Assembly: GCA_022824525.1 (NCBI GenBank)
Contig: JAJDZT010000052.1
Coordinates: forward strand, 144,047 to 208,046
DNA: 64,000 nt
Reading direction: 5' to 3'
From: Silicimonas sp.
Lineage (GTDB): Bacteria > Pseudomonadota > Alphaproteobacteria > Rhodobacterales > Rhodobacteraceae
Shown here: positions 1 through 8,933 of the stretch, piece by piece
Layout: the number at the start of each line of letters is the position of its first letter
Numbering within the stretch: position 1 is the first letter of the stretch
Notes under the pieces: generated by a model
What the model was told of the DNA's origin: nothing
The model's input: the letters and a program-made list of their open reading frames with translations, nothing else
Databases searched by the model: none
Made by a program: the position numbers and the translations under genes

Positions 1-26
1 GCCCGATGTCTTTTTGCAGTCTGCCG

Positions 27-1127
27 CTAAAGGTCTGTTCCACGGCTGATCTTCCCGCCGCCCACGGATGTCGCTACGCCGGTTGTACCGGGTGCCGATG
101 TCGCAAGGCCGCGGAGCACCCGAACCGCGAGGAACGCAAAAGCCTGGGCTTCCAGCATGTCGCCATCAAGCCCGACGTCTTCGACGGGCATGACTGGGCA
201 CGAAAGACGCGCAGACAGTCCGGCCATGATCCCCGGGTTTTTTCGGCCGCCGCCAGTCACCAAAACGCGAGCGGGTGGCGTCGGGCAATGTTGTAGACCC
301 TTTTCAACGGCAGCAGCCGTTCCAGCCGCAAGCGTGGCGGCCGCATCCGCGTTCGATAAATCGGAGACGAATTCACGCCATTTCGCGAAATCGTTCCGGT
401 CGAGCGATTTGGGCGGCACTTTCGCAAAGTAACGTGCCGACATCATTCGATCGACGATCGGGTCGTGTGCCTTTCCCGCAAGGGTCAGAGCTCCATCGAC
501 GTCATAGCGCTGTCCGAGGCGCTCCTGACACAGATCGTCAATCAGCGCATTGGCGGGCCCGGTGTCGAAGGCGAGGAGAGCGCCGTCCGCCTCCGGAGCG
601 TCGGCGAGAGGGTCGAGCCAGGTGATGTTGCCGACACCGCCCAGGTTGAGGAAAGCAAGTGGTTCTGTAGCGCCGACATGTCGAGCGAGCGCCCAATGGT
701 AGAAAGGCGCCAAAGGCGCGCCCTGGCCGCCAAGTTCCATATCCGCCGTGCGGAAATCCCAGACGACTGTTTTCTCGAGCACGCCAGCCAGCACGAGGCC
801 GTTCCCGGCTTGCAAGGTCGTGTTCTGGTCCGGGAGGTGCGTGAGCGTTTGCCCATGAAAGCCGACGACCTCGGCGTCCGGGAACTCCGAGAGAAGCTCT
901 GCATGTGCGTTTTCGACGACTTCAGCGGCGGCCTTCACTTCGGCCCCTTCAAGCTTGCCGAAAGCGTTGCGAATGGTGTCTCGCTCCGCGTTCGAGTAGG
1001 GACGATAGGCGTGCCGGCCAAAATCCAGAACCCGTTGCCCGTCGGTTTGCAGCATGGCCGCATCGACACCGTCAAGCGATGTCCCTGACATGGCGCCAAG
1101 AGCCCAAACCGGCCTTTCCTTGCTCAT
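27..1127 (-). CDS. anmK: Anhydro-N-acetylmuramic acid kinase
   Basis: A complete 366-residue protein. The family opens the 1,6-anhydro ring of anhydroMurNAc and phosphorylates it to MurNAc-6-phosphate, a cytoplasmic step in peptidoglycan recycling. The N-terminal GAMSGTSLDGVDAA (about residues 11-24) is the family's phosphate-binding loop. GQGAPLAPFYHW, AFDTGPANALIDDL and VTGGGRKNPG follow in the expected order. The length is normal for the family. The gene is head-to-head with tyrS across a gap of about 60 bp, an arrangement often seen in alphaproteobacteria. The ATG at 1127 leaves the glycine-rich loop near the N-terminus as expected. Confidence 0.95.
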   Translation of the reverse strand: MSKERPVWALGAMSGTSLDGVDAAMLQTDGQRVLDFGRHAYRPYSNAERDTIRNAFGKLEGAEVKAAAEVVENAHAELLSEFPDAEVVGFHGQTLTHLPDQNTTLQAGNGLVLAGVLEKTVVWDFRTADMELGGQGAPLAPFYHWALARHVGATEPLAFLNLGGVGNITWLDPLADAPEADGALLAFDTGPANALIDDLCQERLGQRYDVDGALTLAGKAHDPIVDRMMSARYFAKVPPKSLDRNDFAKWREFVSDLSNADAAATLAAGTAAAVEKGLQHCPTPPARVLVTGGGRKNPGIMAGLSARLSCPVMPVEDVGLDGDMLEAQAFAFLAVRVLRGLATSAPGTTGVATSVGGGKISRGTDL

Positions 1128-1185
1128 GACTTCCCCTTTGCCGCGTGCCCCAGTATAGGGCGTGAACCACGTAATGGATGAGCCG

Positions 1186-2439
1186 ATGACCTACCACCCG
1201 AAATCCGAATTCCTCGCCACGATCATGGCGCGCGGATTTCTGGCTGACTGCACCGACCTGCAGGAGCTGGACGCGCGTTTCCACAAGGAAACCGTGACCG
1301 GCTATATCGGCTTCGATCTCACGGCGACCTCGCTTCATATCGGGAATGCCGTTCAGATCATGCTTCTGCGCTGGATGCAGAAGACCGGGCACCGTCCGAT
1401 CACGCTGATGGGGGGTGGGACGACCAAGGTGGGTGATCCGTCCGGCAAGGACGAGATGCGGAAGATCCTGACGGTCGAGCAGATCAACGCGAACGCAGAC
1501 AGCATCCGCAAGGTTTTTGCGAATTACATTTCCTACGGGAATGGTCCGACAGACTCTCCGCTTGTGAACAACGCCGAGTGGCTGGATGAGCTGAAATACA
1601 TCGAGTTTCTTCGCGACATCGGAAAACACTTCACGATCAACCGCTTGCTTGCGTTTGAAAGCGTAAAGTCGCGGCTGGACCGGGAGCAGGCGCTGAGCTT
1701 CATCGAGTTCAATTACATGCTCCTTCAGGCGTATGACTTCCTGGAACTCTACCGCCGTCACGGCTGCATCCTGCAGATGGGTGGCTCTGACCAGTGGGGC
1801 AACATCGTTTCGGGGGCCGACCTGATCCGCCGGGTCGAGGGGGCCGAAGCCTTTGGTCTGACGACCCCGCTTGTGACGCGGGCCGATGGCAAGAAGATGG
1901 GCAAGTCGGCAGACGGTGCGATCTGGCTCAACGAAGATATGATGTCGTCCTATGATTTCTGGCAGTGGTGGCGGAATGTGGACGATGCCGATGTGGGCAA
2001 GTTCCTCAAGATGTTTACCGAATTGCCGATCGATGAATGCGAACGGCTGGGTGCCCTGGGTGGCTCGGAAATCAATGGTGCAAAGATCATTCTGGCGAAT
2101 GAGGTCACGTCGCTTTGCCGTGGCGTGGACGCCGCGGTGGCAGCAGAAACGACGGCGCGAGAAGTTTTTGAAAAAGGTGGCGTCGGAGATGATCTGCCGA
2201 CGCTTGAACTCAATGCCTCTGACCTGTCTGATGGCATCTCGGTGGTTCAGTTGTTCGTGCGTTCCGGTCTTGTGAAGTCCGGGAAAGAGGCGAAACGACT
2301 GATCGCCGAAAATGGGGCGCGCCTTGACGACGCGCCTTTGACGGACGCCGGTCATGTCATCGATGCCGCTGCTCTTTCGGCACCGATCAAGCTATCGGCC
2401 GGAAAAAAACGACACGCGCTCATAAAACTGGCGCAATGA
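1186..2439 (+). CDS. tyrS: Tyrosyl-tRNA synthetase
   Basis: Class I aminoacyl-tRNA synthetase that charges tRNA-Tyr with tyrosine in the cytoplasm. The HIGH-type signature is [13 protein letters not shown], followed by [17 protein letters not shown]. The KMSKS-type loop is KKMGKS near residue 235. A C-terminal S4-like RNA-binding region ([21 protein letters not shown]) completes the bacterial TyrS plan. I chose the ATG at 1186 ([10 protein letters not shown]) because homologues begin this way. An in-frame ATG at 1174 and a GTG at 1162 are alternatives. From 1186 the product is 417 residues, the usual size. Confidence 0.95.
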   Translation: MTYHPKSEFLATIMARGFLADCTDLQELDARFHKETVTGYIGFDLTATSLHIGNAVQIMLLRWMQKTGHRPITLMGGGTTKVGDPSGKDEMRKILTVEQINANADSIRKVFANYISYGNGPTDSPLVNNAEWLDELKYIEFLRDIGKHFTINRLLAFESVKSRLDREQALSFIEFNYMLLQAYDFLELYRRHGCILQMGGSDQWGNIVSGADLIRRVEGAEAFGLTTPLVTRADGKKMGKSADGAIWLNEDMMSSYDFWQWWRNVDDADVGKFLKMFTELPIDECERLGALGGSEINGAKIILANEVTSLCRGVDAAVAAETTAREVFEKGGVGDDLPTLELNASDLSDGISVVQLFVRSGLVKSGKEAKRLIAENGARLDDAPLTDAGHVIDAAALSAPIKLSAGKKRHALIKLAQ

Positions 2440-2459
2440 CGCTAATGAAATATTAGCGT
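2439..2459 (+). terminator. Hairpin at the tyrS stop codon
   Basis: ACGCTAAT (2439-2446) and ATTAGCGT (2452-2459) form a perfect 8 bp stem with a 5-nt loop, starting on the last base of the tyrS stop codon. The downstream sequence is A-rich rather than T-rich, so it is not a textbook intrinsic terminator. A 3'-end stabilising or weak terminating role fits its position. Confidence 0.45.
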
Positions 2460-2598
2460 AACTTATTAAAAAGTTTAAAAAAAATCGCTTAATTGGCTCG
2501 TAACTGCCTGATTTTCTCGCTAAACGGGTGAGGATTGAAAGCCATGAAAAACCTCGCCTATATGTGCGGCGGACAATCGGCATTCGAGGGAGTGGGTC

Positions 2599-3342
2599 AT
2601 GGCTGGCCATTCAAAATGGGCAAATATTCAACACCGTAAAGGGCGTCAGGACGCTGCGCGGTCTAAACTTTTTTCGAAACTGTCGAAAGAAATCACGGTG
2701 GCCGCCAAGATGGGCGACCCCGACCCTGAAAAAAACCCGCGTTTGCGCCTTGCCGTCAAGGAAGCCAAATCGAATTCGGTTCCGAAGGACGTGATCGACC
2801 GCGCGATTTCGAAAAGTCAGGCCGGCGAGGGCGACGATTTCGAGGAAATCCGTTACGAGGGCTATGGACCGAACGGCGTTGCGGTGATCGTTGAAGCGAT
2901 GACCGACAATCGAAACCGCACTGCATCGACGGTGCGTTCCACCTTCGGCAAGCATGGCGGCAACCTTGGTGAAACCGGGTCGGTCAGCTTCATGTTCGAG
3001 CGGAAAGGGGAGATCCTCTACCCGGCAGATGCGGGTGATGAGGACACGGTGATGATGGCCGCCATCGAGGCGGGTGCCGAAGACGTTGAAAGCAGCGACG
3101 AAGGCCATGCAATCTATACGGCTGACACTGAACTGAACGCGGTATCGACCGATATCGAAGCAGTCCTCGGCGAAGCTGAATCGACGAAACTCATTTGGAA
3201 GCCGACGACAACGACGGAACTCGACCTCGATGGCGCTCAGAAATTAATGAAACTGATCGAGGTCCTCGAGGATGACGATGACATCCAGCGTGTCACCGCC
3301 AATTTCGAGATCTCCGACGAGGTGATGGCACAGCTCGCGTGA
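2599..3342 (+). CDS. yebC: YebC/PmpR family translation or transcription factor
   Basis: A 247-residue protein opening with the hallmark [19 protein letters not shown]. It carries the family's three-domain pattern, including the [21 protein letters not shown] core and [10 protein letters not shown]. YebC proteins have been described both as DNA-binding regulators and as factors acting at ribosomes stalled on proline-rich stretches; sequence alone does not decide which. The start follows a GGAG-type ribosome site. The stop overlaps the start of the next gene (GTGA), so the two are probably co-transcribed. Confidence 0.95.
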   Translation: MAGHSKWANIQHRKGRQDAARSKLFSKLSKEITVAAKMGDPDPEKNPRLRLAVKEAKSNSVPKDVIDRAISKSQAGEGDDFEEIRYEGYGPNGVAVIVEAMTDNRNRTASTVRSTFGKHGGNLGETGSVSFMFERKGEILYPADAGDEDTVMMAAIEAGAEDVESSDEGHAIYTADTELNAVSTDIEAVLGEAESTKLIWKPTTTTELDLDGAQKLMKLIEVLEDDDDIQRVTANFEISDEVMAQLA

Positions 3343-3944
3343 CACTGTCTTTTGTTCAAGGATTTTTACTCAGTTTATCCCTGATCGTCGCAATCGGCGC
3401 GCAGAACGCTTTCGTCCTCCGCCAGGGCATCAGGCAGTCACATGTTCTGGCCGTTGTTCTCACCTGTGCTTTTTCTGATGCCATTTTGATGTCGGCGGGC
3501 GTGCTCGGGTTCGGTGCTCTTGCCCAAGCCGTTCCTTGGCTGAAGCCCGTCATGACATATGGCGGTGCTTTGTTCCTCTTCGTGTACGGGGCGCTGTCCT
3601 TCCGGTCTGCCTGGACCGGAAGCGGCGCTCTGAAAGCGGGGAACGGAGAGGAGACCGGGCTCTGGGCGACCGTTGGCGTCTGTCTTGCGCTCACCTGGGG
3701 CAACCCGCATGTCTACCTGGATACTTTGGTGCTTTTGGGAACGATTGCGGCTGCGCTTGACGGACATCGGGTCGCCTTTGCAGTCGGTGCCATATCGGCG
3801 AGTTTTGTCTTCTTTTTCACCCTTGGATATGGTGCACGCCTGCTTGCGCCGTTCTTCGCCAGGCCAAGTGCGTGGCGGCTTCTTGATTTCGGCGTTGGTG
3901 TGCTGATGTGGGCCATCGCACTGGCGTTGCTTTTCGGGACCTGA
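3339..3944 (+). CDS. LysE/ArgO-type amino acid exporter
   Basis: A 201-residue inner-membrane protein with about six hydrophobic segments. It carries the LysE family N-terminus [20 protein letters not shown] and the conserved [17 protein letters not shown] segment. The family exports basic amino acids such as arginine or lysine; which one cannot be told here. Translation begins at a GTG that overlaps the yebC stop codon (GTGA), so it is translationally coupled to yebC. Confidence 0.85.
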   Translation: MTLSFVQGFLLSLSLIVAIGAQNAFVLRQGIRQSHVLAVVLTCAFSDAILMSAGVLGFGALAQAVPWLKPVMTYGGALFLFVYGALSFRSAWTGSGALKAGNGEETGLWATVGVCLALTWGNPHVYLDTLVLLGTIAAALDGHRVAFAVGAISASFVFFFTLGYGARLLAPFFARPSAWRLLDFGVGVLMWAIALALLFGT

Positions 3945-3995
3945 CGGTGGTGAAGTGACTGGATCCTGCACGTCGGGAATGCTACTTATTGTGGC

Positions 3996-5807
3996 ATGCT
4001 CGCGCCAGACCCCAACATAAGCGAAAATCGTAAATCAATTCGTCGACTTGACGATGGGGCGATCAATCGGATCGCCGCTGGCGAAGTTGTTGAGCGACCT
4101 GCCTCCGCCGTGAAGGAACTGGTGGAGAATGCGATAGATGCCGGGGCCACCCGGATCGGCGTTGCCATTGCGGATGGGGGCAAACGCTTGATCCGCGTTG
4201 CGGATGACGGGAGCGGGATTGCTCCAGATGAGATGCCGCTGGCCTTGGCGCGACACGCGACGTCCAAGATCGACGGCACCGATCTTTTGAACATCCGTAC
4301 ATTTGGGTTCCGAGGCGAGGCGCTTGCGTCCCTCGCCGCTGTATCCCGTCTGTCGTTGACATCAAGGGTGGCGGGCGGCGACGCGTATCGGCTGGACGCT
4401 TCGGCTGGCGAGATTGGCGACCTCCGACCGTCGGCTGGCCGACCGGGAACAGTCGTGGAGATTCGGGATCTCTTTTTTGCTACACCGGCACGCTTGAAGT
4501 TTCTCAGGAGTGGGCAAGCAGAAACGCGCGCGGTCGTCGACGTGGTCAAGCGCCTTGCCATGGCAGAGCCGTATGTCGGGTTTGAACTCGTCGACGAGAG
4601 CGATACGCATCGCACCCTGTTCAAGGCAGATGTCGAGCAAGGGGAGCCGGTGGCGGCTCTGCGTGCGCGATTGGCGAAGGTTTTGGGGCCCGACTTCGTG
4701 GAAAATGCGCTTCCATTGGAGGCGGAACGTGAAGGTTTGCATCTGACCGGCTTTGCGGCCCTTCCGACATATTCGCGCGGCTCGGCCATTCAGCAGTTCG
4801 TCTATGTCAATGGCCGCAATGTGAGGGACAAGGCGCTGATCGGAGCCTTACGCGCCGGTTACATGGATGTGCTTAGCCGCGACCGGCATCCGGCCGCGGT
4901 ACTTTTCATCGATTGTGACCCTGTCTTGGTTGATGTGAACGTTCATCCCGCCAAAACGGAAGTTCGGTTTCGTGACGCGCAGGCGGCACGTAGCCTGATC
5001 GTCCGCGGGCTGCGCGAGGTATTGACGACTGCCGGGCATCGGGCCTCGTCGACCGTCGCTGACGCGACGCTTGAGGCATTTCAGCCGGAGCCAAGGGTTT
5101 ATCAAATGGATCGGCCATCACGCGGTCCGGTCTTCTTCGAAGAACCTGCACAGGACAGATCAGGTTTCCTGCCGCCAACTGAGGCCGCAGGCGCGCGCGT
5201 TGAACCCGAGCCTTTGGCGCAAGACATCGATTTGCCGCTTGGCGCGGCGCGGGCGCAATTGCATGAGAATTTCATTGTTGCGCAAACGCGCGATGGCATG
5301 GTGCTGGTCGACGCGCATGCCGCCCATGAACGAATTGTATACGAGACGCTTAAGTCTCAGCGGGACACAAACGGTGTTGCGGCTCAGGCCTTGCTCGTAC
5401 CCGAAATCGTTGAGCTTGGGCAGGACGCCGAGCTGTTGCTTGGGGTTGCAGATGAACTGGCTGGTCTCGGCCTCGTTGTCGAACCGTTCGGTCCGGGCGC
5501 GGTCGCGGTGCGGGAAGTGCCTGCCATATTGGGGCTGGTGGACGCAGGTGCGCTCATTCGGGACATCGTCGATGAACTGTCGGCTGCTGGAAGCAGTGCA
5601 GCGTTGATCGCGCGGATCGATGCGATCCTGTCGCGCATCGCCTGCCATGGCTCTGTTCGGACCGGACGGCGGATGAACGCGGCCGAGATGAACGCACTTC
5701 TGAGGCAAATGGAGGCAACGCCTCGCGCCGGGCAGTGCAACCATGGCCGACCGACTTACGTCGAACTGAAGCTCGACGATATCGAGAAACTGTTTGGTCG
5801 GCGATGA
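3996..5807 (+). CDS. mutL: DNA mismatch repair protein MutL
   Basis: A 603-residue MutL. The N-terminal GHKL ATPase motifs are clear: VENAIDAGATRI, ADDGSGI and TFGFRGEALASLAAV. The C-terminal region carries the endonuclease motif as DAHAAHERIVYE, where DQHA would be usual, plus the metal-site motifs ACHGSVRTGRRM and QCNHGRPTYVEL. The protein couples MutS mismatch recognition to strand nicking and excision, and organisms without MutH rely on this nuclease. The stop overlaps the next gene by four bases (ATGA). The glutamine-to-alanine change is discussed in the findings. Confidence 0.96.
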   Translation: MLAPDPNISENRKSIRRLDDGAINRIAAGEVVERPASAVKELVENAIDAGATRIGVAIADGGKRLIRVADDGSGIAPDEMPLALARHATSKIDGTDLLNIRTFGFRGEALASLAAVSRLSLTSRVAGGDAYRLDASAGEIGDLRPSAGRPGTVVEIRDLFFATPARLKFLRSGQAETRAVVDVVKRLAMAEPYVGFELVDESDTHRTLFKADVEQGEPVAALRARLAKVLGPDFVENALPLEAEREGLHLTGFAALPTYSRGSAIQQFVYVNGRNVRDKALIGALRAGYMDVLSRDRHPAAVLFIDCDPVLVDVNVHPAKTEVRFRDAQAARSLIVRGLREVLTTAGHRASSTVADATLEAFQPEPRVYQMDRPSRGPVFFEEPAQDRSGFLPPTEAAGARVEPEPLAQDIDLPLGAARAQLHENFIVAQTRDGMVLVDAHAAHERIVYETLKSQRDTNGVAAQALLVPEIVELGQDAELLLGVADELAGLGLVVEPFGPGAVAVREVPAILGLVDAGALIRDIVDELSAAGSSAALIARIDAILSRIACHGSVRTGRRMNAAEMNALLRQMEATPRAGQCNHGRPTYVELKLDDIEKLFGRR

Positions 5808-6973
5808 TCCAACTTGGAGAGATAACACTTGATCTGAGCGATCCGGTGGCGCTGCTTGCGCTGGCGGGTGGGGTGGTTGTGTTCCTGGTTGTCGTGCTTT
5901 TGATCATGGCCGTGCGCCGGGCAGGCGAAGCTTCCCGTCAGATTACACCGGTGATCCATTCGATGCAGGCAATGCAGTCACGCGTTGAGAGCTTGGCGGA
6001 CGGGCAGGCCGCACTTTCGGGCGGGCTGACACAGGTGTCGGAAGCAAGTGCCGCGAGCCAGGCAAACATGCTCAAGCTCATGGAGGCCCGGCTGTCAGAG
6101 GTCTCGAAGGGGATGGCAGACAATCTGGCCAATTCCTCGACCAAGACGGCGCGATCCTTGGGAGAGTTGCAACAGCGTTTGGAAACCATCGACAAGGCTC
6201 AGGCCAATATCGAAAAGCTCTCGGGCGACGTTCTGACGTTGCAGGATATTCTGTCGAACAAGCAAACGCGTGGCGCGTTCGGTGAGATCCAGCTTTACGA
6301 TATTCTGGAAAAAGCCCTTCCCTCAGACAGTTATGACAAGCAGGTCACGCTTTCCAATGGGCGGCGGGCGGACTGTCTGATCCATTTGCCGAACCCTCCC
6401 GGACCCATCGTGATCGACGCGAAGTTTCCGTTGGAAGCCTATGAGGCGCTGCGGAACGCGACAAGCGATTACGAGGTGAATGAGGCGGCCAAGCTTCTCA
6501 GGGTCTCCGTCAAGAAGCACATCAAGGACATCTCCGAGAAGTACATCCTCGACGGAGAGACGGCAGACGGCGCGCTGATGTTTTTGCCGTCCGAAGCCGT
6601 GTACGCGGAGCTTCATGCGAATTTCCCGGAGCTTGTGCGTGAGGGCTTTGCCGCGCGTGTCTGGATCGTGTCACCGACAACATGCATGGCGACACTGAAC
6701 ACGATGCGCGCCATTCTCAAGGACGCGCGCATGCGGGAGCAGGCCGGTGCAATCCGGAAGGCGCTGAAGCAGTTGCATCGCGATGTGGAGATCATTGGCG
6801 AGCGCGCTGCAAAGCTGGAAACTCATTTCAACCAGGCGCGTGCCGATATCGAAGGTCTGGGTGTGGCCAGCGAACGCGCGGGCAAGCGCGCCGCGCGGCT
6901 CGACAATTTCGATTTCGAGGAATTGGCGCCCGATGCGCCCGAGGTTGTGCGACTGACAACGGGCAAAGGGTAG
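5804..6973 (+). CDS. rmuC: DNA recombination protein RmuC homologue
   Basis: A 389-residue RmuC-type protein. An N-terminal membrane helix (VALLALAGGVVVFLVVVLLI) is followed by a long helical, coiled-coil-rich region (about residues 45-150). The nuclease-like core has GAFGEIQLYDILEKALP, VIDAKFPLEAYEAL and the conserved FLPSEAVYAEL. In E. coli RmuC limits recombination at inverted repeats; the biochemical role is not settled. I chose the ATG at 5804, which overlaps the mutL stop (ATGA) and gives a clean membrane N-terminus, over an upstream in-frame start inside mutL. Confidence 0.9.
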   Translation: MIQLGEITLDLSDPVALLALAGGVVVFLVVVLLIMAVRRAGEASRQITPVIHSMQAMQSRVESLADGQAALSGGLTQVSEASAASQANMLKLMEARLSEVSKGMADNLANSSTKTARSLGELQQRLETIDKAQANIEKLSGDVLTLQDILSNKQTRGAFGEIQLYDILEKALPSDSYDKQVTLSNGRRADCLIHLPNPPGPIVIDAKFPLEAYEALRNATSDYEVNEAAKLLRVSVKKHIKDISEKYILDGETADGALMFLPSEAVYAELHANFPELVREGFAARVWIVSPTTCMATLNTMRAILKDARMREQAGAIRKALKQLHRDVEIIGERAAKLETHFNQARADIEGLGVASERAGKRAARLDNFDFEELAPDAPEVVRLTTGKG

Positions 6974-6986
6974 GGCGCTTTGGGCA

Positions 6987-7003
6987 TGCGCGCCTTGCGC
7001 GCA
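6987..7003. terminator. Hairpin between convergent rmuC and tetR
   Basis: TGCGCGC (6987-6993), a 3-nt loop, then GCGCGCA (6997-7003) form a perfect GC-rich stem in the 49 bp between two converging stop codons. No strong T-tract is present on either side. It is placed to act as a bidirectional transcript end. Confidence 0.45.
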
Positions 7004-7022
7004 GGTGGCCCGTCCCGCCGGT

Positions 7023-7670
7023 TCAGTCTTTGAGAACCCGTTCGGCTATGTCCGAGAGGAGTGCATTCAACTGAACGTCGCCTCCCATGTCGGCCAGCTT
7101 CTTGTCGACAATCAGAAACGAAAGGCCGTGCACGAAGCTCCACAGCATGAAGGCGCGCCGCCGAACCTCGGGAGTTATGTCCTTTTCGCCGAGGCAAGCG
7201 GCGACTTCCTTCAGGACGATACCAAAGGTCTCCTCGCCTGCAGCCTGAAGGCGTTCGTCTTCCAGGCGATCCGTGAAGCCGCCGAATTTCAATCGGAAGC
7301 ATCCATGTTCTTCTATGGCGAAGTTGACGTATTCGCGCCCCAGGGCAGTCACGCGTGCTGGCGTGCCTTCAGGGATGCCGTCCAATGCGGCCTTCATCTT
7401 GGCGCGATGGCGAACCATGCCTTCCAGCACCATGGCGACAAGCATGTCATTCCTGTCCTTGAAGTGCTTGTACGGCGCTGCCGTAGATACGCCCGCAAGT
7501 CGGCAGGCATCGGAAACCGAAAAGCCATCTGGGCCTTTTTCCTCGACCAAACGGCGCGTCGCTTCGATCAGGCCCGCGCGCAAATCTCCATGATGATACG
7601 CGGACTTGCGTAGCGCCTTGCCATCATCGGCTGGCGGCTGGTCTTCCGAAATTTTCTCGACGTCTTCCAT
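7023..7670 (-). CDS. TetR/AcrR family repressor of the RND pump
   Basis: A 215-residue TetR-family regulator. The N-terminal helix-turn-helix reads GDLRAGLIEATRRLVEEKG, then VSDACRLAGVSTAAPYKHFKDRNDML, the canonical TetR pattern. The C-terminal half is the ligand-binding and dimer domain. It is divergent from the adaptor/pump pair at 7761-12068, and the shared 90 bp contains a palindrome over the pump promoter, so it probably represses the pump and itself. I chose the ATG at 7670; longer readings run back through the divergent gene and are not credible. Confidence 0.9.
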   Translation of the reverse strand: MEDVEKISEDQPPADDGKALRKSAYHHGDLRAGLIEATRRLVEEKGPDGFSVSDACRLAGVSTAAPYKHFKDRNDMLVAMVLEGMVRHRAKMKAALDGIPEGTPARVTALGREYVNFAIEEHGCFRLKFGGFTDRLEDERLQAAGEETFGIVLKEVAACLGEKDITPEVRRRAFMLWSFVHGLSFLIVDKKLADMGGDVQLNALLSDIAERVLKD

Positions 7671-7699
7671 GATCCATTTCCTCGCAGATAACGTAACAC

Positions 7700-7729
7700 T
7701 TGTCAAAGTAAGAACTTCTAACATATAAG
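7700..7729 (+). promoter_or_regulatory. Promoter of the RND efflux operon
   Basis: TTGTCA (7700-7705) and TATAAG (7724-7729) are separated by 18 bp, a good vegetative sigma-70 promoter. The -10 element lies inside the palindrome at 7718-7733. The adaptor ATG follows 31 bp downstream. Confidence 0.6.
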
Positions 7730-7733
7730 TTAG
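7718..7733. promoter_or_regulatory. Palindromic TetR operator candidate
   Basis: CTAAC-ATATAA-GTTAG is an inverted repeat with 5 bp arms that covers the -10 box of the pump promoter. A further TCTAACA half-site lies at 7739-7745. Its place between tetR and the pump makes it the natural binding site of the divergent TetR protein. Confidence 0.5.
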
Positions 7734-7760
7734 CACATCTAACATTGCGAGGATTCGAAG

Positions 7761-8921
7761 ATGGCCAAGGCGCAAGACCAGAAAGAAGGACGTAGCGTAA
7801 CGCGACGTCTGAAAAGCGCAGCGACTGTTTCGGGCCGTGTTCTTCTGACGCTGGGCGTCATTGGTGGCGCGGGATTTGCCGTGCAGTTCGGGGCCTCTGA
7901 ACTCGCTCAACGTGCAGACGCATCGCCCGCGCCAGACGCCGCGCCCGCCATTCCTGTGAACGCGCTCCCACTCCAAGTGGAGACGGGGTTCGACATCACG
8001 CGGGCCTTCATAGGGCAGGTGGAGGCGCAGAAGACCGTTTCCATGTCCTTCGAGTTGGCTGGACGCGTGATGGAAATTGCCGTCGACGAAGGCCACACCG
8101 TCGAACGCGGACAGGTCCTTGCAGTGCAGGACACTGCGCTTCTGATGGCGGAAAGATCTCAGCTTCTTGCATCGAAGTCGGCAACGGAGGCACAGCTAAA
8201 GTTTGCGGAGCAGACGGTTGTGCGGACCGAGGAATTGAAACGGCGCGGGTTTGCGACACAGGCCACTTTGGATGGCGCACTTGCGACCCGAGACGAACTG
8301 AAGTCGCGCATCGCAGAGATCGAGGCGGGTCTCGCCAACGTGGACATCCGGATCAAAAAATCGTCGCTGCGGGCACCTTTCGATGGGCGCGTCACGATGC
8401 GGTCCGTCGATGGGGGAGAGGCTTTGTCACCGGGGCAGGCCGTGCTTGGTCTGGTCGAACTCCGCGCGCCGCAGATCCGCGTCGGCGTGCCGCTTGATCT
8501 GGACGAGACGAGGTTGGCGGACGCGAAGGTCGTCATCGATGGTCAAACCAGTTCAGCAAACTTGATTGCGTTGCGCCCGGACATTGATCCGGTGACGCGG
8601 ACGCGCACCGCACTGTTCACTCTCGAGGCCGATGTCGCTCCCGCATTCGGACAGACGGTACGCATTCACCTGACCGAGCGAGTGGAAGCAGACGGCATGT
8701 GGGTGCCTCTGACAAGCTTGCAGGAGGGTGTTCGCGGGCAGTGGACCGTTCTGGCGGTCGGTCCGGACGATCGCGTCCGCTCGGGGGTTGTCGAGATTTT
8801 GCATGCGGAAAGTGACCGGGTATTCGTCCGCGCTGCCTTCCCGGAAGGCACCCGGTTGATCGGTGAGGGGCCGCAGCGGGTGACAGTGGGTCAAACCGTC
8901 GTCGCCACGCTGGCTGAGTAA
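7761..8921 (+). CDS. RND efflux periplasmic adaptor subunit (HlyD/AcrA-like)
   Basis: A 386-residue membrane-fusion protein. An N-terminal membrane anchor (about residues 25-45) is followed by a lipoyl-like half (ELAGRVMEIAVDEGHTVERGQVLAVQD). An alpha-helical hairpin comes next (about residues 125-190), then the second lipoyl half (KSSLRAPFDGRVTMRSVDGGEALSPGQ) and beta-barrel domains. It links the inner-membrane pump encoded 12 bp downstream to an outer-membrane channel, which is not encoded in this window. Expression is probably controlled by the divergent TetR. Confidence 0.9.
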   Translation: MAKAQDQKEGRSVTRRLKSAATVSGRVLLTLGVIGGAGFAVQFGASELAQRADASPAPDAAPAIPVNALPLQVETGFDITRAFIGQVEAQKTVSMSFELAGRVMEIAVDEGHTVERGQVLAVQDTALLMAERSQLLASKSATEAQLKFAEQTVVRTEELKRRGFATQATLDGALATRDELKSRIAEIEAGLANVDIRIKKSSLRAPFDGRVTMRSVDGGEALSPGQAVLGLVELRAPQIRVGVPLDLDETRLADAKVVIDGQTSSANLIALRPDIDPVTRTRTALFTLEADVAPAFGQTVRIHLTERVEADGMWVPLTSLQEGVRGQWTVLAVGPDDRVRSGVVEILHAESDRVFVRAAFPEGTRLIGEGPQRVTVGQTVVATLAE

Positions 8922-8933
8922 GGGATCAAACTC

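Noticed and set aside
1072-2355. A 427-codon open frame on the minus strand opposite tyrS
   Set aside because: It mirrors tyrS codon bias, has no family motif and no ribosome site; tyrS is unambiguous.
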